From the NCBI GenBank assembly GCA_964502665.1, contig CAZCXP010000139.1, forward strand, positions 1 to 6,638: a stretch of 6,638 nucleotides of DNA, read 5' to 3'. Below, piece by piece: positions 1 to 4,899 of this stretch. Source of the stretch: SOKG01 sp964502665 (GTDB taxonomy: Bacteria; Chloroflexota; Dehalococcoidia; SZUA-161). A model generated the notes under the pieces. The model searched no databases. It saw only the letters and a program-made list of their open reading frames with translations, and was not told the DNA's origin. The translations under genes and the position numbers were made by a program. Within the stretch, counting starts at the first letter, position 1, and each line of letters begins with the position of its first letter.

Positions 1-1
1 T

Positions 2-199
2 ACACCCACACCCACACCCACGCCCACGCCCACGCCCACGCCTACACCAACGCCTACACCAACGCCTACGCCTACACCGACACCGACACCGACACCCACG
101 CCAACGCCGACGCCGACACCCACACCGACGCCGACGCCGACACCCACACCCACGCCAACGCCGACGCCGACACCCACACCGACGCCGACGCCAACACCT
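2..199 (+). repeat. Thr-Pro hexanucleotide repeat tract with a 54-bp higher-order repeat
   Basis: The tract is a run of ACN-CCN codon pairs. Third positions vary (C, G, A, T), so the protein repeat is strict while the DNA repeat is imperfect. Bases 92-138 are identical to 146-192, a 47-base match at an offset of 54 (18 codons), which suggests a fairly recent in-frame duplication. A second, looser Pro-rich stretch follows from about 221 to 415. Such tracts are prone to slippage and to assembly collapse, so the copy number may not be exact. Confidence 0.9.
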
Positions 200-526
200 G
201 GTGGAGGTGGGTGGGTACTGCCGGCAGCGCCAACTCCTACGCCTGCGCCGGCAACACCGACGCCGACGCTTTTACCTACATCGACGCCGACACCCATACC
301 ACCCCCGACACCTACCCCAGCAGCAACACCCACGCCTGCGCCGACCCCCACACCTACGCTGACGCCTGCTCCTGCGCCTACACCGACGCCTACCCCGGCT
401 CCAAATCCTGGACCCGTGGGAAAGGCACCCTTCAACGTCTGGGTGGCTTTTGGCCCAATCCTGGGCATATTTCTGCTACTTGGCGTGCTATATATCGTCT
501 CTCTATGGAGAAGGGTAGGCGGCTGA
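2..526 (+). CDS. Thr-Pro-repeat surface protein with C-terminal membrane anchor (5' partial)
   Basis: The reading frame starting at base 2 is open to a TGA at 524-526 and gives 174 residues; the N-terminus lies outside the window. It opens with 33 uninterrupted Thr-Pro dipeptides, then a GGGGW break, then a looser Pro/Thr/Ala-rich stretch to about residue 137. From about residue 144 a hydrophobic segment of some 22 residues (beginning FNVWVAFGPI) ends in LWRR and a short Gly tail, as in a C-terminal transmembrane anchor with a positive cytoplasmic end. Such Pro/Thr stalks usually hold an extracellular domain away from the membrane and are often glycosylated; the functional domain would be upstream and cannot be seen. 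No start codon lies in the visible part. A competing frame from 211 to 549 reads through the same repeats as Tyr/Ala/Asp-rich sequence without any domain, and is rejected. Confident in frame and anchor, not in function. Confidence 0.85.
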   Translation, partial: TPTPTPTPTPTPTPTPTPTPTPTPTPTPTPTPTPTPTPTPTPTPTPTPTPTPTPTPTPTPTPTPTPGGGGWVLPAAPTPTPAPATPTPTLLPTSTPTPIPPPTPTPAATPTPAPTPTPTLTPAPAPTPTPTPAPNPGPVGKAPFNVWVAFGPILGIFLLLGVLYIVSLWRRVGG

Positions 527-599
527 GCAGGCTAAGACAAAGGCTCTAGGCTCGGATTCCAGTACATGCGGGAGTGATTCAGAAGGTACATCGATGGGG

Positions 600-628
600 T
601 TGACATCGTGCGGAGGACGGACTAGAAT
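600..628 (+). promoter_or_regulatory. Sigma70-type promoter of the Fur-family gene
   Basis: A perfect -35 hexamer TTGACA (600-605) is followed by a 17-base spacer and TAGAAT (623-628), which matches the -10 consensus at five of six positions. Transcription would start near 635, giving a leader of about 29 bases. It lies just ahead of the regulator gene and beside a Fur-box-like repeat, which supports its being real. Confidence 0.7.
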
Positions 629-639
629 CGTGGTAAGAA

Positions 640-654
640 TAAGAATCATTCTCG
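640..654 (+). promoter_or_regulatory. Fur-box-like operator
   Basis: The centre is a perfect inverted repeat AGAAT-C-ATTCT (642-652). Read as a 7-1-7 element, the 15 bases from 640 agree with the Fur/PerR consensus TGATAATNATTATCA at 10 of the 14 fixed positions. The copy AAGAATAAGAAT just upstream resembles the overlapping hexamers of Fur sites. It sits just after the predicted transcription start and ends 9 bases before the start codon, so a bound regulator would block its own transcription. Confidence 0.6.
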
Positions 655-663
655 TTTTTTGCC

Positions 664-1065
664 ATGAAGGTTAGATTCGCGACGGCGCATCGGCAATTGC
701 TCCTCGACATCCTGCGTGAGGCTGAGCGCCATCTGGATGCCAAGGAGCTTTTTCAGGAAGCTGCTAAGAGAGATCCGCACATCAGCCTGGCTACAGTTTA
801 CCGCAACCTGCGTCTCTTTGAAGACCTCGGATTGGTGGACGAGACACGTTTGGATAGGGCCCACTGCTATTATGAAATAAAGAGGTCAAGCGAACACTAT
901 CATCTGGTGTGCACAATGTGTGGGAAGGTTACGGAATTCGAGAGCCCTGCGGTTAGCCAACTGGTGGACGAGGTGCAGCGCAACAGCGGCTTTTCTGTCA
1001 CCAGAGCTGTTCTCCGCTTGGAAGGTTACTGCCCGGAATGCAAAGATGAGGCAAAGGGGCAGTGA
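664..1065 (+). CDS. Fur/PerR-family metal-dependent transcriptional regulator
   Basis: A 133-residue protein of normal family length. The N-terminal winged helix includes the recognition region SLATVYRNLRLFEDLGLV (41-58). The C-terminal dimerisation and metal domain has EHYHLVCTMCGKVTEFE (77-93) and GYCPEC (121-126); C83/C86 and C123/C126 form the four-Cys structural zinc site. Aligned to E. coli Fur (my residue 23 = Fur 33), the main regulatory site is kept (H23, E71, H78, H80, E91), while the auxiliary site is lost (Fur H87, D89, E108, H125 become E77, Y79, S98, A115). That leaves a PerR-like two-site arrangement, but with Glu at the position where PerR needs Asp for peroxide sensing, so metal sensing is likelier than peroxide sensing (inference). 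The start is fixed by an in-frame stop at 640; no Shine-Dalgarno is visible. Fur, PerR or Zur cannot be told apart with certainty. Confidence 0.95.
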   Translation: MKVRFATAHRQLLLDILREAERHLDAKELFQEAAKRDPHISLATVYRNLRLFEDLGLVDETRLDRAHCYYEIKRSSEHYHLVCTMCGKVTEFESPAVSQLVDEVQRNSGFSVTRAVLRLEGYCPECKDEAKGQ

Positions 1066-1153
1066 TTCTTTTGAGATCTGGCTTGCGAAAGGGAAACGTT
1101 ATCATCCCGCGCCCTGAAGGTGGGCAGATGAACGACAGGCCAAGAAACTCAAC

Positions 1154-1267
1154 ATGGAAGTCACTACCAGGATACCGGTTTCCGCGGAGGAGCTGACGGC
1201 GACGGTTGCTAACTTGAAGCAGCAGACGGACGCCCTGCTGGAAAGGATTGAAAGGCTGAGGCGTTGA
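1154..1267 (+). CDS. Possible 37-residue helical small protein
   Basis: ATG at 1154 opens a 37-codon frame ending in TGA at 1265-1267. The product begins MEVTTRIPVSAEELTATV and continues as a charged amphipathic helix ending LLERIERLRR, which looks like a short coiled coil. In-frame codons extend back to a stop at 1115 without an earlier start. No good Shine-Dalgarno precedes the ATG. A better ribosome site (AAGGTGGG, 1117-1124) precedes ATG 1128 in another frame, but that frame gives only 22 unremarkable residues. It may be a real small protein, the C-terminal remnant of a longer gene, or chance. No known family recognised. Confidence 0.35.
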   Translation: MEVTTRIPVSAEELTATVANLKQQTDALLERIERLRR

Positions 1268-1387
1268 ATCCTACCTTACATAGAGCATTCCGGTGCGTGG
1301 TGCGGAACCGTTCTGCCGCTTTCCATCAGGTGGGATATGCAGAGGCGCAAGATCATGGTAAGTGTAAAGGGTAACTAAGGCACCGGC

Positions 1388-1416
1388 TGGACAAACTTAT
1401 AGAAAGAAGCTAGCAT
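1388..1416 (+). promoter_or_regulatory. Candidate promoter of the thioredoxin redox cassette
   Basis: TGGACA (1388-1393, five of six to the -35 consensus), a 17-base spacer, and TAGCAT (1411-1416, four of six to the -10 consensus). The predicted start near 1423 leaves a leader of about 25 bases holding the ribosome site AGGAGGG (1435-1441). No Fur-box-like repeat was seen here. Confidence 0.5.
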
Positions 1417-1448
1417 TCTCCACAGATTGGACGCAGGAGGGAACCACA

Positions 1449-1772
1449 ATGGTAGAAGATGTCATGGATCAAAACTTCGAAGACGAAGTCCTGAAATCCG
1501 ACTTACCCGTCGTGGTAGATTTCTGGGCACCCTGGTGTGGCCCGTGCCTGAGGATTAGCCCCCTGGTTGAGAAGTTCTCGCGGGAATTTGATGGCAAACT
1601 CAAGTGCTGTAAGCTGAATGTGGACGAGAACCCTCAGACGGCTATGAAATACCAGGTTATGAGCATACCGTTGCTGCTGTTTTTCCAAGGTGGCCAGAAA
1701 GTGGACGAGAGCCTGGGGGCAGTTCCCGAGAGCATGATCCGGCCGAAGGTTGAGGCGCTGCTGGCTAAATGA
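1449..1772 (+). CDS. Thioredoxin
   Basis: A 107-residue single-domain thioredoxin of standard length, cytoplasmic with no signal peptide. It reduces disulfides in partner proteins. The fold markers are DFWAPWCGPC (24-33) with redox cysteines C30 and C33, the DENP turn (59-62), and the cis-Pro region SIP (72-74), where the following residue is Leu instead of the common Thr. An extra C53-C54 pair lies in the strand before NVDE; most thioredoxins have no vicinal pair there. AGGAGGG at 1435-1441 supports the ATG. The stop TGA overlaps the next start (ATGA), so translation is probably coupled. It heads a cassette that ends with a thioredoxin-reductase-like flavoprotein, but that flavoprotein lacks the expected cysteines, so how this thioredoxin is re-reduced is uncertain. 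Confidence 0.95.
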   Translation: MVEDVMDQNFEDEVLKSDLPVVVDFWAPWCGPCLRISPLVEKFSREFDGKLKCCKLNVDENPQTAMKYQVMSIPLLLFFQGGQKVDESLGAVPESMIRPKVEALLAK

Positions 1773-1921
1773 GCACTGAGAGCGTTGCAGAGCTTGAGAG
1801 TAAGATAGCGGAGATCAAGCGCCGCATACCGCCCCATTCGATTCCGCCAGGCATGCTTCAGGAGCTTGAGGAGCTGGAGGAGAAGCTGGAGAAAGCGAAA
1901 AAGGCAGGGAAGGAAAGCTGA
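1769..1921 (+). CDS. 50-residue charged helical protein with PHSIPP turn
   Basis: ATG at 1769 overlaps the thioredoxin stop (ATGA), and its own TGA (1919-1921) shares a base with the next ATG, so the 50-codon frame fits exactly between its neighbours. The product is a helix (residues 2-19, VAELESKIAEIKRR), a proline turn PPHSIPPGM (21-29), and a very Glu/Lys-rich helix (LQELEELEEKLEKAKK, 30-45): a helical hairpin or coiled coil with one central His. I recall similar small conserved proteins of unknown function in anaerobes with a PxHSxxPxM turn before an ELEELE helix, but cannot name a family. It has no Cys, so it is not itself a thiol carrier. An assembly or docking partner of the thioredoxin or the next Fe-S protein is a guess from position. 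The exact tiling of starts and stops is the main support. Confidence 0.8.
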   Translation: MSTESVAELESKIAEIKRRIPPHSIPPGMLQELEELEEKLEKAKKAGKES

Positions 1922-2130
1922 TGCCCAAAAAGGTAGCTATGGTGGACTATCAGAGGTGCTACCCTGACAAATGTGATCATGGAATATGCCTTGCCGCGCT
2001 TGAATGCGAGCACGGAAATCTAATACAGGAAAGTGCCTACGAAGCGCCCGAAGTCAACCCGGCCAAATGGTGCCACGGCTGCGCCAAGTGCGCGCAAGCA
2101 TGTCCCCTGAAAGCGATCAGGATGCTTTGA
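1921..2130 (+). CDS. Small 8-Cys Fe-S (ferredoxin-like) protein, RLI-like N-terminus
   Basis: A 69-residue protein with two Cys groups. The C-terminal one, C51-HG-C54-AK-C57-AQA-C61-P, is a classical [4Fe-4S] binding motif. The N-terminal one, C13-x4-C18-x4-C23-x5-C29 after VDYQR, resembles the Fe-S domain at the start of RNase L inhibitor/ABCE1 proteins (DxxRCxPxKC), though with wider spacing, so a second cluster is plausible but not certain. It probably carries electrons in the cytoplasm. The ATG overlaps the preceding stop (TGATG) and GGAAGG lies just upstream inside the previous gene, which fixes the start and suggests coupled translation. Its place between thioredoxin and a flavoprotein suggests it passes electrons between them (inference). 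Confidence 0.85.
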   Translation: MPKKVAMVDYQRCYPDKCDHGICLAALECEHGNLIQESAYEAPEVNPAKWCHGCAKCAQACPLKAIRML

Positions 2131-2181
2131 GCCATACAATGGCTACCGGGACTGGGCGTAAATGGATGAAAGGAGGAGGAA

Positions 2182-2382
2182 ATGGCGGAGAAAGAGGTCA
2201 CCTGCCACATATCTTGTCAGCTTTGTGGTTGGAACACCGGCGCCACAGTAATGGCCGATGAGGCTAAATTGTTCCCGGAGATTATGAAGTTCTTGAGCCG
2301 GTGTTCGGTGCAGCACCAAAGACAGGGCACAGCGGGCAAATTGCTGGTTGTCTGGGAGCCGCTGGAATCAGCAACCGATTGA
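2182..2382 (+). CDS. 66-residue Cys-motif protein of unknown function
   Basis: A very strong ribosome site (AGGAGGAGGA, 2171-2180) sits just before the ATG, and the stop is 23 bases before the flavoprotein start, so this small gene is well supported. Near the N-terminus it has C8-HIS-C12-QL-C15-GW, with C41 and H45 further on (RCSVQH). The C8-x3-C12-x2-C15 spacing equals the radical-SAM signature, but the protein is far too short for that fold; a small zinc or Fe-S site, or thiol relay, is likelier. The C-terminus (GKLLVVWEPLE) looks like a beta strand. I do not recognise a family. The preceding Fe-S gene ends 51 bases upstream, so it probably belongs to the same transcript. Confidence 0.75.
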   Translation: MAEKEVTCHISCQLCGWNTGATVMADEAKLFPEIMKFLSRCSVQHQRQGTAGKLLVVWEPLESATD

Positions 2383-2405
2383 GCCAACAAATAGGGAGGC
2401 ATGTC

Positions 2406-3398
2406 ATGGAAGAATGGGATGTCGTCGTCGTTGGAGCTGGGCCTGCCGGGCTTTCAGCAGCGATTTTCACCCAGCTTGACGGCTGGCGCACGCTGGTCTT
2501 GGAACGCAGCTGGGCTGGCGGGCAGGGCGCTATCGCCTACACGGTGAGCAACTACCCCGGTTTCCCGCCCGGCGACGGCACCATATTAGTGGACAACATG
2601 GAGAAACAGGTGACGTCACCACCGCCCGCTGGCGTGGGGGCACAGTTGAAGCGCGAGAAGGTGTTGAGCCTCGATGCTGAGAACCTGGTTGTGGCCACCG
2701 ACGTGAACCAGTACAGGGCCAGCGCTGTTATCCTGGCCACTGGCAGCACCATGCAGAGACTCGGCATACCCGGGGAGGAGAGATCTCCGGGCAACGGTGT
2801 GTCCTACTACGCCAAGCTCGACGCCGGGAAGTTCGCCGGGAAGAAGGTTCTGGTGGTCGGCGGTGGGAACACTACGGCAAAAAGCGCGCTTGTGGCCAAG
2901 GGCAAGGCCAGCGAGGTCATCCTGGTGCACCGCAGGGAGTCACTTAGGGCATATCCAGCTATGGTGAAGAGGCTGCAAAAAGAGGGCATTCAGGTCTGGT
3001 ACAACACCGAGGTGAAGGAGATAGGGGGCAGCGACAAAGTCGAGGCAGCGGTGCTGGTAAACAACAAGACGGGTGAGGAAAGGGAGATAGCAGTTGACTG
3101 GGTGGTAATCTGCGTGGGGACGGAGCCGGATACAGAGCTAGCGCGTGGAGCGGGGATCGAGATGGTGGAGAGCTTCGTAAAGGTCGGTGGGCAAATGATG
3201 ACCAACAAGCCTGCGGTATTTGCCTGCGGCGAGATAACCGGCTGCGACCGGCACCTTATCACGTCTGCTTCTCAAGGAGCCTCGGCCGGTATGGCCGCCA
3301 GCGAGTATCTTGCCCTGGAAAAAGTAAAGAGGGGTGAAATGTTTGAGGGGGCTAAGAACGGTAAGTACGCCGATGAGTATCTGGCAATGCTTGGGTAG
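2406..3398 (+). CDS. Thioredoxin-reductase-like FAD/NAD(P) oxidoreductase lacking the CxxC
   Basis: A 330-residue protein, normal for low-molecular-weight thioredoxin reductases or TrxR-like ferredoxin-NADP reductases. FAD site: VVVGAGPAGLSAA near the N-terminus, GGQ at about 38-40, NYPGFP, and later VILATGS and FACGEITG. NAD(P) site: KVLVVGGGNTTAKSA, then VHRRESLRA, whose HRR pattern favours NADPH. Classical reductases have a CATC-type motif just before the GKK strand; here the segment reads SYYAKLDAGKFAGKK, so both cysteines are absent. The only Cys residues lie near the C-terminus (VICVG and FACGEITGC). It therefore cannot work by the classical dithiol mechanism; a ferredoxin- or flavin-type acceptor is likelier. 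The start at 2406 has GGGAGG (2394-2399) six bases upstream; an in-frame ATG at 2301 has no such site and falls within the previous gene. Confidence 0.92.
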   Translation: MEEWDVVVVGAGPAGLSAAIFTQLDGWRTLVLERSWAGGQGAIAYTVSNYPGFPPGDGTILVDNMEKQVTSPPPAGVGAQLKREKVLSLDAENLVVATDVNQYRASAVILATGSTMQRLGIPGEERSPGNGVSYYAKLDAGKFAGKKVLVVGGGNTTAKSALVAKGKASEVILVHRRESLRAYPAMVKRLQKEGIQVWYNTEVKEIGGSDKVEAAVLVNNKTGEEREIAVDWVVICVGTEPDTELARGAGIEMVESFVKVGGQMMTNKPAVFACGEITGCDRHLITSASQGASAGMAASEYLALEKVKRGEMFEGAKNGKYADEYLAMLG

Positions 3399-3425
3399 CG
3401 TACACTTCGTGCCTAATTGGGTTAA

Positions 3426-3437
3426 GGACGTACGTCC
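3426..3437. other. Perfect 12-bp palindrome GGACGTACGTCC
   Basis: This perfect palindrome lies in the 85-base gap between the flavoprotein stop and the start at 3484. It could be the operator of a dimeric regulator. It has no T-run after it and no loop, so it is not a terminator. No second copy was noticed. It may also be chance. Confidence 0.35.
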
Positions 3438-3483
3438 GAGGATCAAACCCGGCAGGCGACTTTAGAGATTAAAGGTGGGCACT

Positions 3484-3822
3484 ATGACACAAGGAGAGAT
3501 AGAGGCTGTAGCTAGAGAGATCAGAACAAGATTCCTGCACTCGTCCTGGGATGACCTGATAGCCTTCTGGCAGGGCGTGATCGGCAACATCGAAAGGGCC
3601 TATCAGGCATCAGTGCAAAGTATAGCGTCCTCCTATCATGTGTCCTCAGGACACTCCAACGATATGCAGAGAATAGTGAGGGATGAGTTGGCCACTGCCT
3701 TGAGGCAACTGGCAGGAGAGAGACGGATGGCCAGGTGGGATGCAGAGGCCAAGGGGGGAATCGAGTCTCAACCGGCCAGCAACGGCGACACGCTGCAACG
3801 CGAGAACAGGCAGGTTGATTAA
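3484..3822 (+). CDS. Hypothetical helical protein, 112 residues
   Basis: I chose ATG 3484 over the in-frame GTG at 3475 because AAAGGTGG (3471-3478) lies five bases before this ATG and overlaps the GTG. The protein is soluble and almost wholly helical: MTQGEIEAVAREIRTRF, a Trp-containing helix (SSWDDLIAFWQGVIGNIERAY), a Ser/His-rich linker (SSYHVSSGHSND), then a charged helix (RIVRDELATALRQLAGERR) and a polar, probably disordered tail. There is no Cys, no membrane segment and no recognisable catalytic motif. Codon usage matches its neighbours. No family recognised. It lies in line between the redox flavoprotein and an Fe-S assembly-like gene, so it could belong to that pathway, but the 142-base gap after it allows a separate unit. 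Confidence 0.7.
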   Translation: MTQGEIEAVAREIRTRFLHSSWDDLIAFWQGVIGNIERAYQASVQSIASSYHVSSGHSNDMQRIVRDELATALRQLAGERRMARWDAEAKGGIESQPASNGDTLQRENRQVD

Positions 3823-3964
3823 GCGCGAACCGGATGGGGTGAGGTGGAATCTTGGCATAGTATGTGAGTGAGCTGCCATTGGAACCAGCGGAGGTGAACT
3901 ACCAAGGTTTACCCTCTGAAGGAAGAGTAGGCTCCGGATTCGAAGGGAAAGGAGGAAGCTTGTA

Positions 3965-4276
3965 GTGACCAAGGATGTTTCCAAAGAAGATGTCTATCGG
4001 GCACTAGGGCAGGTGATGCACCCGGCGATCAGTCGGAGTCTGGTTGAGCTGGGAATGGTCAAAGATATAGCTCTGGACCATGGCAAGGTGACGCTCACCC
4101 TGGCACTTCCCATCTTGGGTATCCCCGTCTACATCAGGGATCACCTTGTGAACAGCCTGCGCAACGCAGTGGTGGGGTTGGGTGTCGAATTCGAGGTCGA
4201 GGTAGCGGAGATGAACGATGAGGAGCGGCAGGCTTTCTTAGCTATGGAGCAGGAGAGCTGGAAAGGTCTTGGGTGA
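3965..4276 (+). CDS. DUF59/MIP18-family (Fe-S assembly-like) protein without the usual Cys
   Basis: A 103-residue protein starting at GTG with GGAGG (3951-3955) nine bases upstream. Family pattern: a first helix (KEDVYRALGQVMHPAI), the SLVELGMV turn where the family has (I)VdLGlV, a strand VTLTLALP, a helix IRDHLVNSLRNAV, then VEFEVEVAEM. This is the DUF59 domain of SufT, PaaD and the N-terminus of Mrp/ApbC, which work in Fe-S cluster assembly or delivery. After the VTLTL strand the family usually has a reactive Cys (TxxGCP); here it is LPILGIP, so a thiol-based role is unlikely. A C-terminal extension (EERQAFLAMEQESWKG) is helical. The next genes encode a zinc ribbon and a ferredoxin, which fits Fe-S metabolism. 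Confident in the family, not in biochemical activity. Confidence 0.85.
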   Translation: MTKDVSKEDVYRALGQVMHPAISRSLVELGMVKDIALDHGKVTLTLALPILGIPVYIRDHLVNSLRNAVVGLGVEFEVEVAEMNDEERQAFLAMEQESWKGLG

Positions 4277-4345
4277 AGAAGACCACGATAGGCGGCAACC
4301 CAAGACACTGGGCCAAACCAAGCGATAGAAGAGGAGGTGAACGAG

Positions 4346-4573
4346 ATGCCCATTTACGAGTACCAGTGCGCGCAGTGCGGCGAGAAGTTCGAGGCTCGCC
4401 AGTCTTTTGGGGAGGACGGCTCCCGCCTGAGCTGCCCCAAGTGCCAGGCCCCCAACCCACGGAGGCTTCTGTCCTCCTTCGTTTTTAGCATGGGTTCAGG
4501 CAGGGGAATGACTTCGTCGCAGGATAGTTATCCCACCTGTAGCTCCGGGACATGCGGGCTTCCACCGATGTAG
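4346..4573 (+). CDS. FmdB-family zinc-ribbon protein
   Basis: A 75-residue protein that begins MPIYEYQCAQCGEKFEA, the hallmark of the FmdB regulatory-protein family. Zinc ligands are C8, C11, C30 and C33 (CAQC and CPKC). A Ser/Gly-rich low-complexity middle is followed by the typical Cys/Ser tail CSSGTCG. The family was named from formamidase/formylmethanofuran gene regions, but its molecular job is poorly known; DNA, RNA or protein binding is possible. I chose ATG 4346 with GGAGG (4333-4337) eight bases upstream; the in-frame GTG at 4337 overlaps that ribosome site. It sits 17 bases before the ferredoxin, probably on one transcript. Confidence 0.92.
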   Translation: MPIYEYQCAQCGEKFEARQSFGEDGSRLSCPKCQAPNPRRLLSSFVFSMGSGRGMTSSQDSYPTCSSGTCGLPPM

Positions 4574-4590
4574 CAATCAGGAGGGCAGAA

Positions 4591-4857
4591 ATGGCATACA
4601 GAATTACGGATGATTGCATCAGTTGCGGCGCCTGTGAAGCGGACTGCGCTAACGAAGCAATCTCGGAGGGGGAAGAGATCTATGTGATCGACCATGATAA
4701 GTGCACAGAATGCGTAGGTAATTTCGAATCACCCAAGTGTGTGGAGACATGCCCAGTAGATGCCTGTGAGCCCGACCCAGATCATGTTGAAACTCGTGAG
4801 CAACTGCTCGCAAAGTGGCAAAGGTTACACCCGGGCGAGACGCCAGCGGTGGTCTAG
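4591..4857 (+). CDS. YfhL-type 2[4Fe-4S] ferredoxin
   Basis: An 88-residue soluble electron carrier. Cluster 1: C9-IS-C12-GA-C15-EAD-C19, with Ala instead of the usual Pro after the fourth Cys. Cluster 2: C38-TE-C41, an eight-residue insertion, C50-VET-C54-P. The insertion between the second and third Cys of cluster 2 and the C-terminal extension (DPDHVETREQLLAKWQRLHPGE) mark the YfhL/Allochromatium-type ferredoxins, which have very low and unequal redox potentials. AGGAGGG (4579-4585) five bases ahead supports ATG 4591; an in-frame ATG at 4552 lies within the FmdB gene and has no good site. It is a likely partner for the CxxC-less flavoprotein upstream, if that enzyme is a ferredoxin-NADP reductase (inference). 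Confidence 0.96.
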   Translation: MAYRITDDCISCGACEADCANEAISEGEEIYVIDHDKCTECVGNFESPKCVETCPVDACEPDPDHVETREQLLAKWQRLHPGETPAVV

Positions 4858-4899
4858 AGCTTCTCAGGGCTGTCCAGGAAAGGGATCGTTATCTGCATC

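Noticed and set aside
1..200. Repeats as a possible CRISPR array
   Set aside because: There are no unique spacers; the repeat is a codon-level Thr-Pro pattern within an open frame.
211..549. 112-codon ATG frame through the Thr-Pro repeats
   Set aside because: It reads as Tyr/Ala/Asp/His repeats with no domain, while the overlapping frame gives clean Thr-Pro repeats followed by a transmembrane anchor.
2301..2405. N-terminal extension of the flavoprotein from ATG 2301
   Set aside because: It overlaps the 66-residue gene, has no ribosome site and precedes the FAD motif by far more residues than the family has.
2616..3446. Several minus-strand frames opposite the flavoprotein
   Set aside because: They are complements of a clearly coding region and contain no family motifs.
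3899..3965. 23-codon GTG frame ending just at the DUF59 start
   Set aside because: No spacing between the purine stretch and the GTG, and a Gly-rich product without features.
4273..4488. Frame starting at GTG 4273 overlapping the DUF59 stop
   Set aside because: It is an Arg/Pro-rich shadow of the FmdB gene in another frame without any motif.
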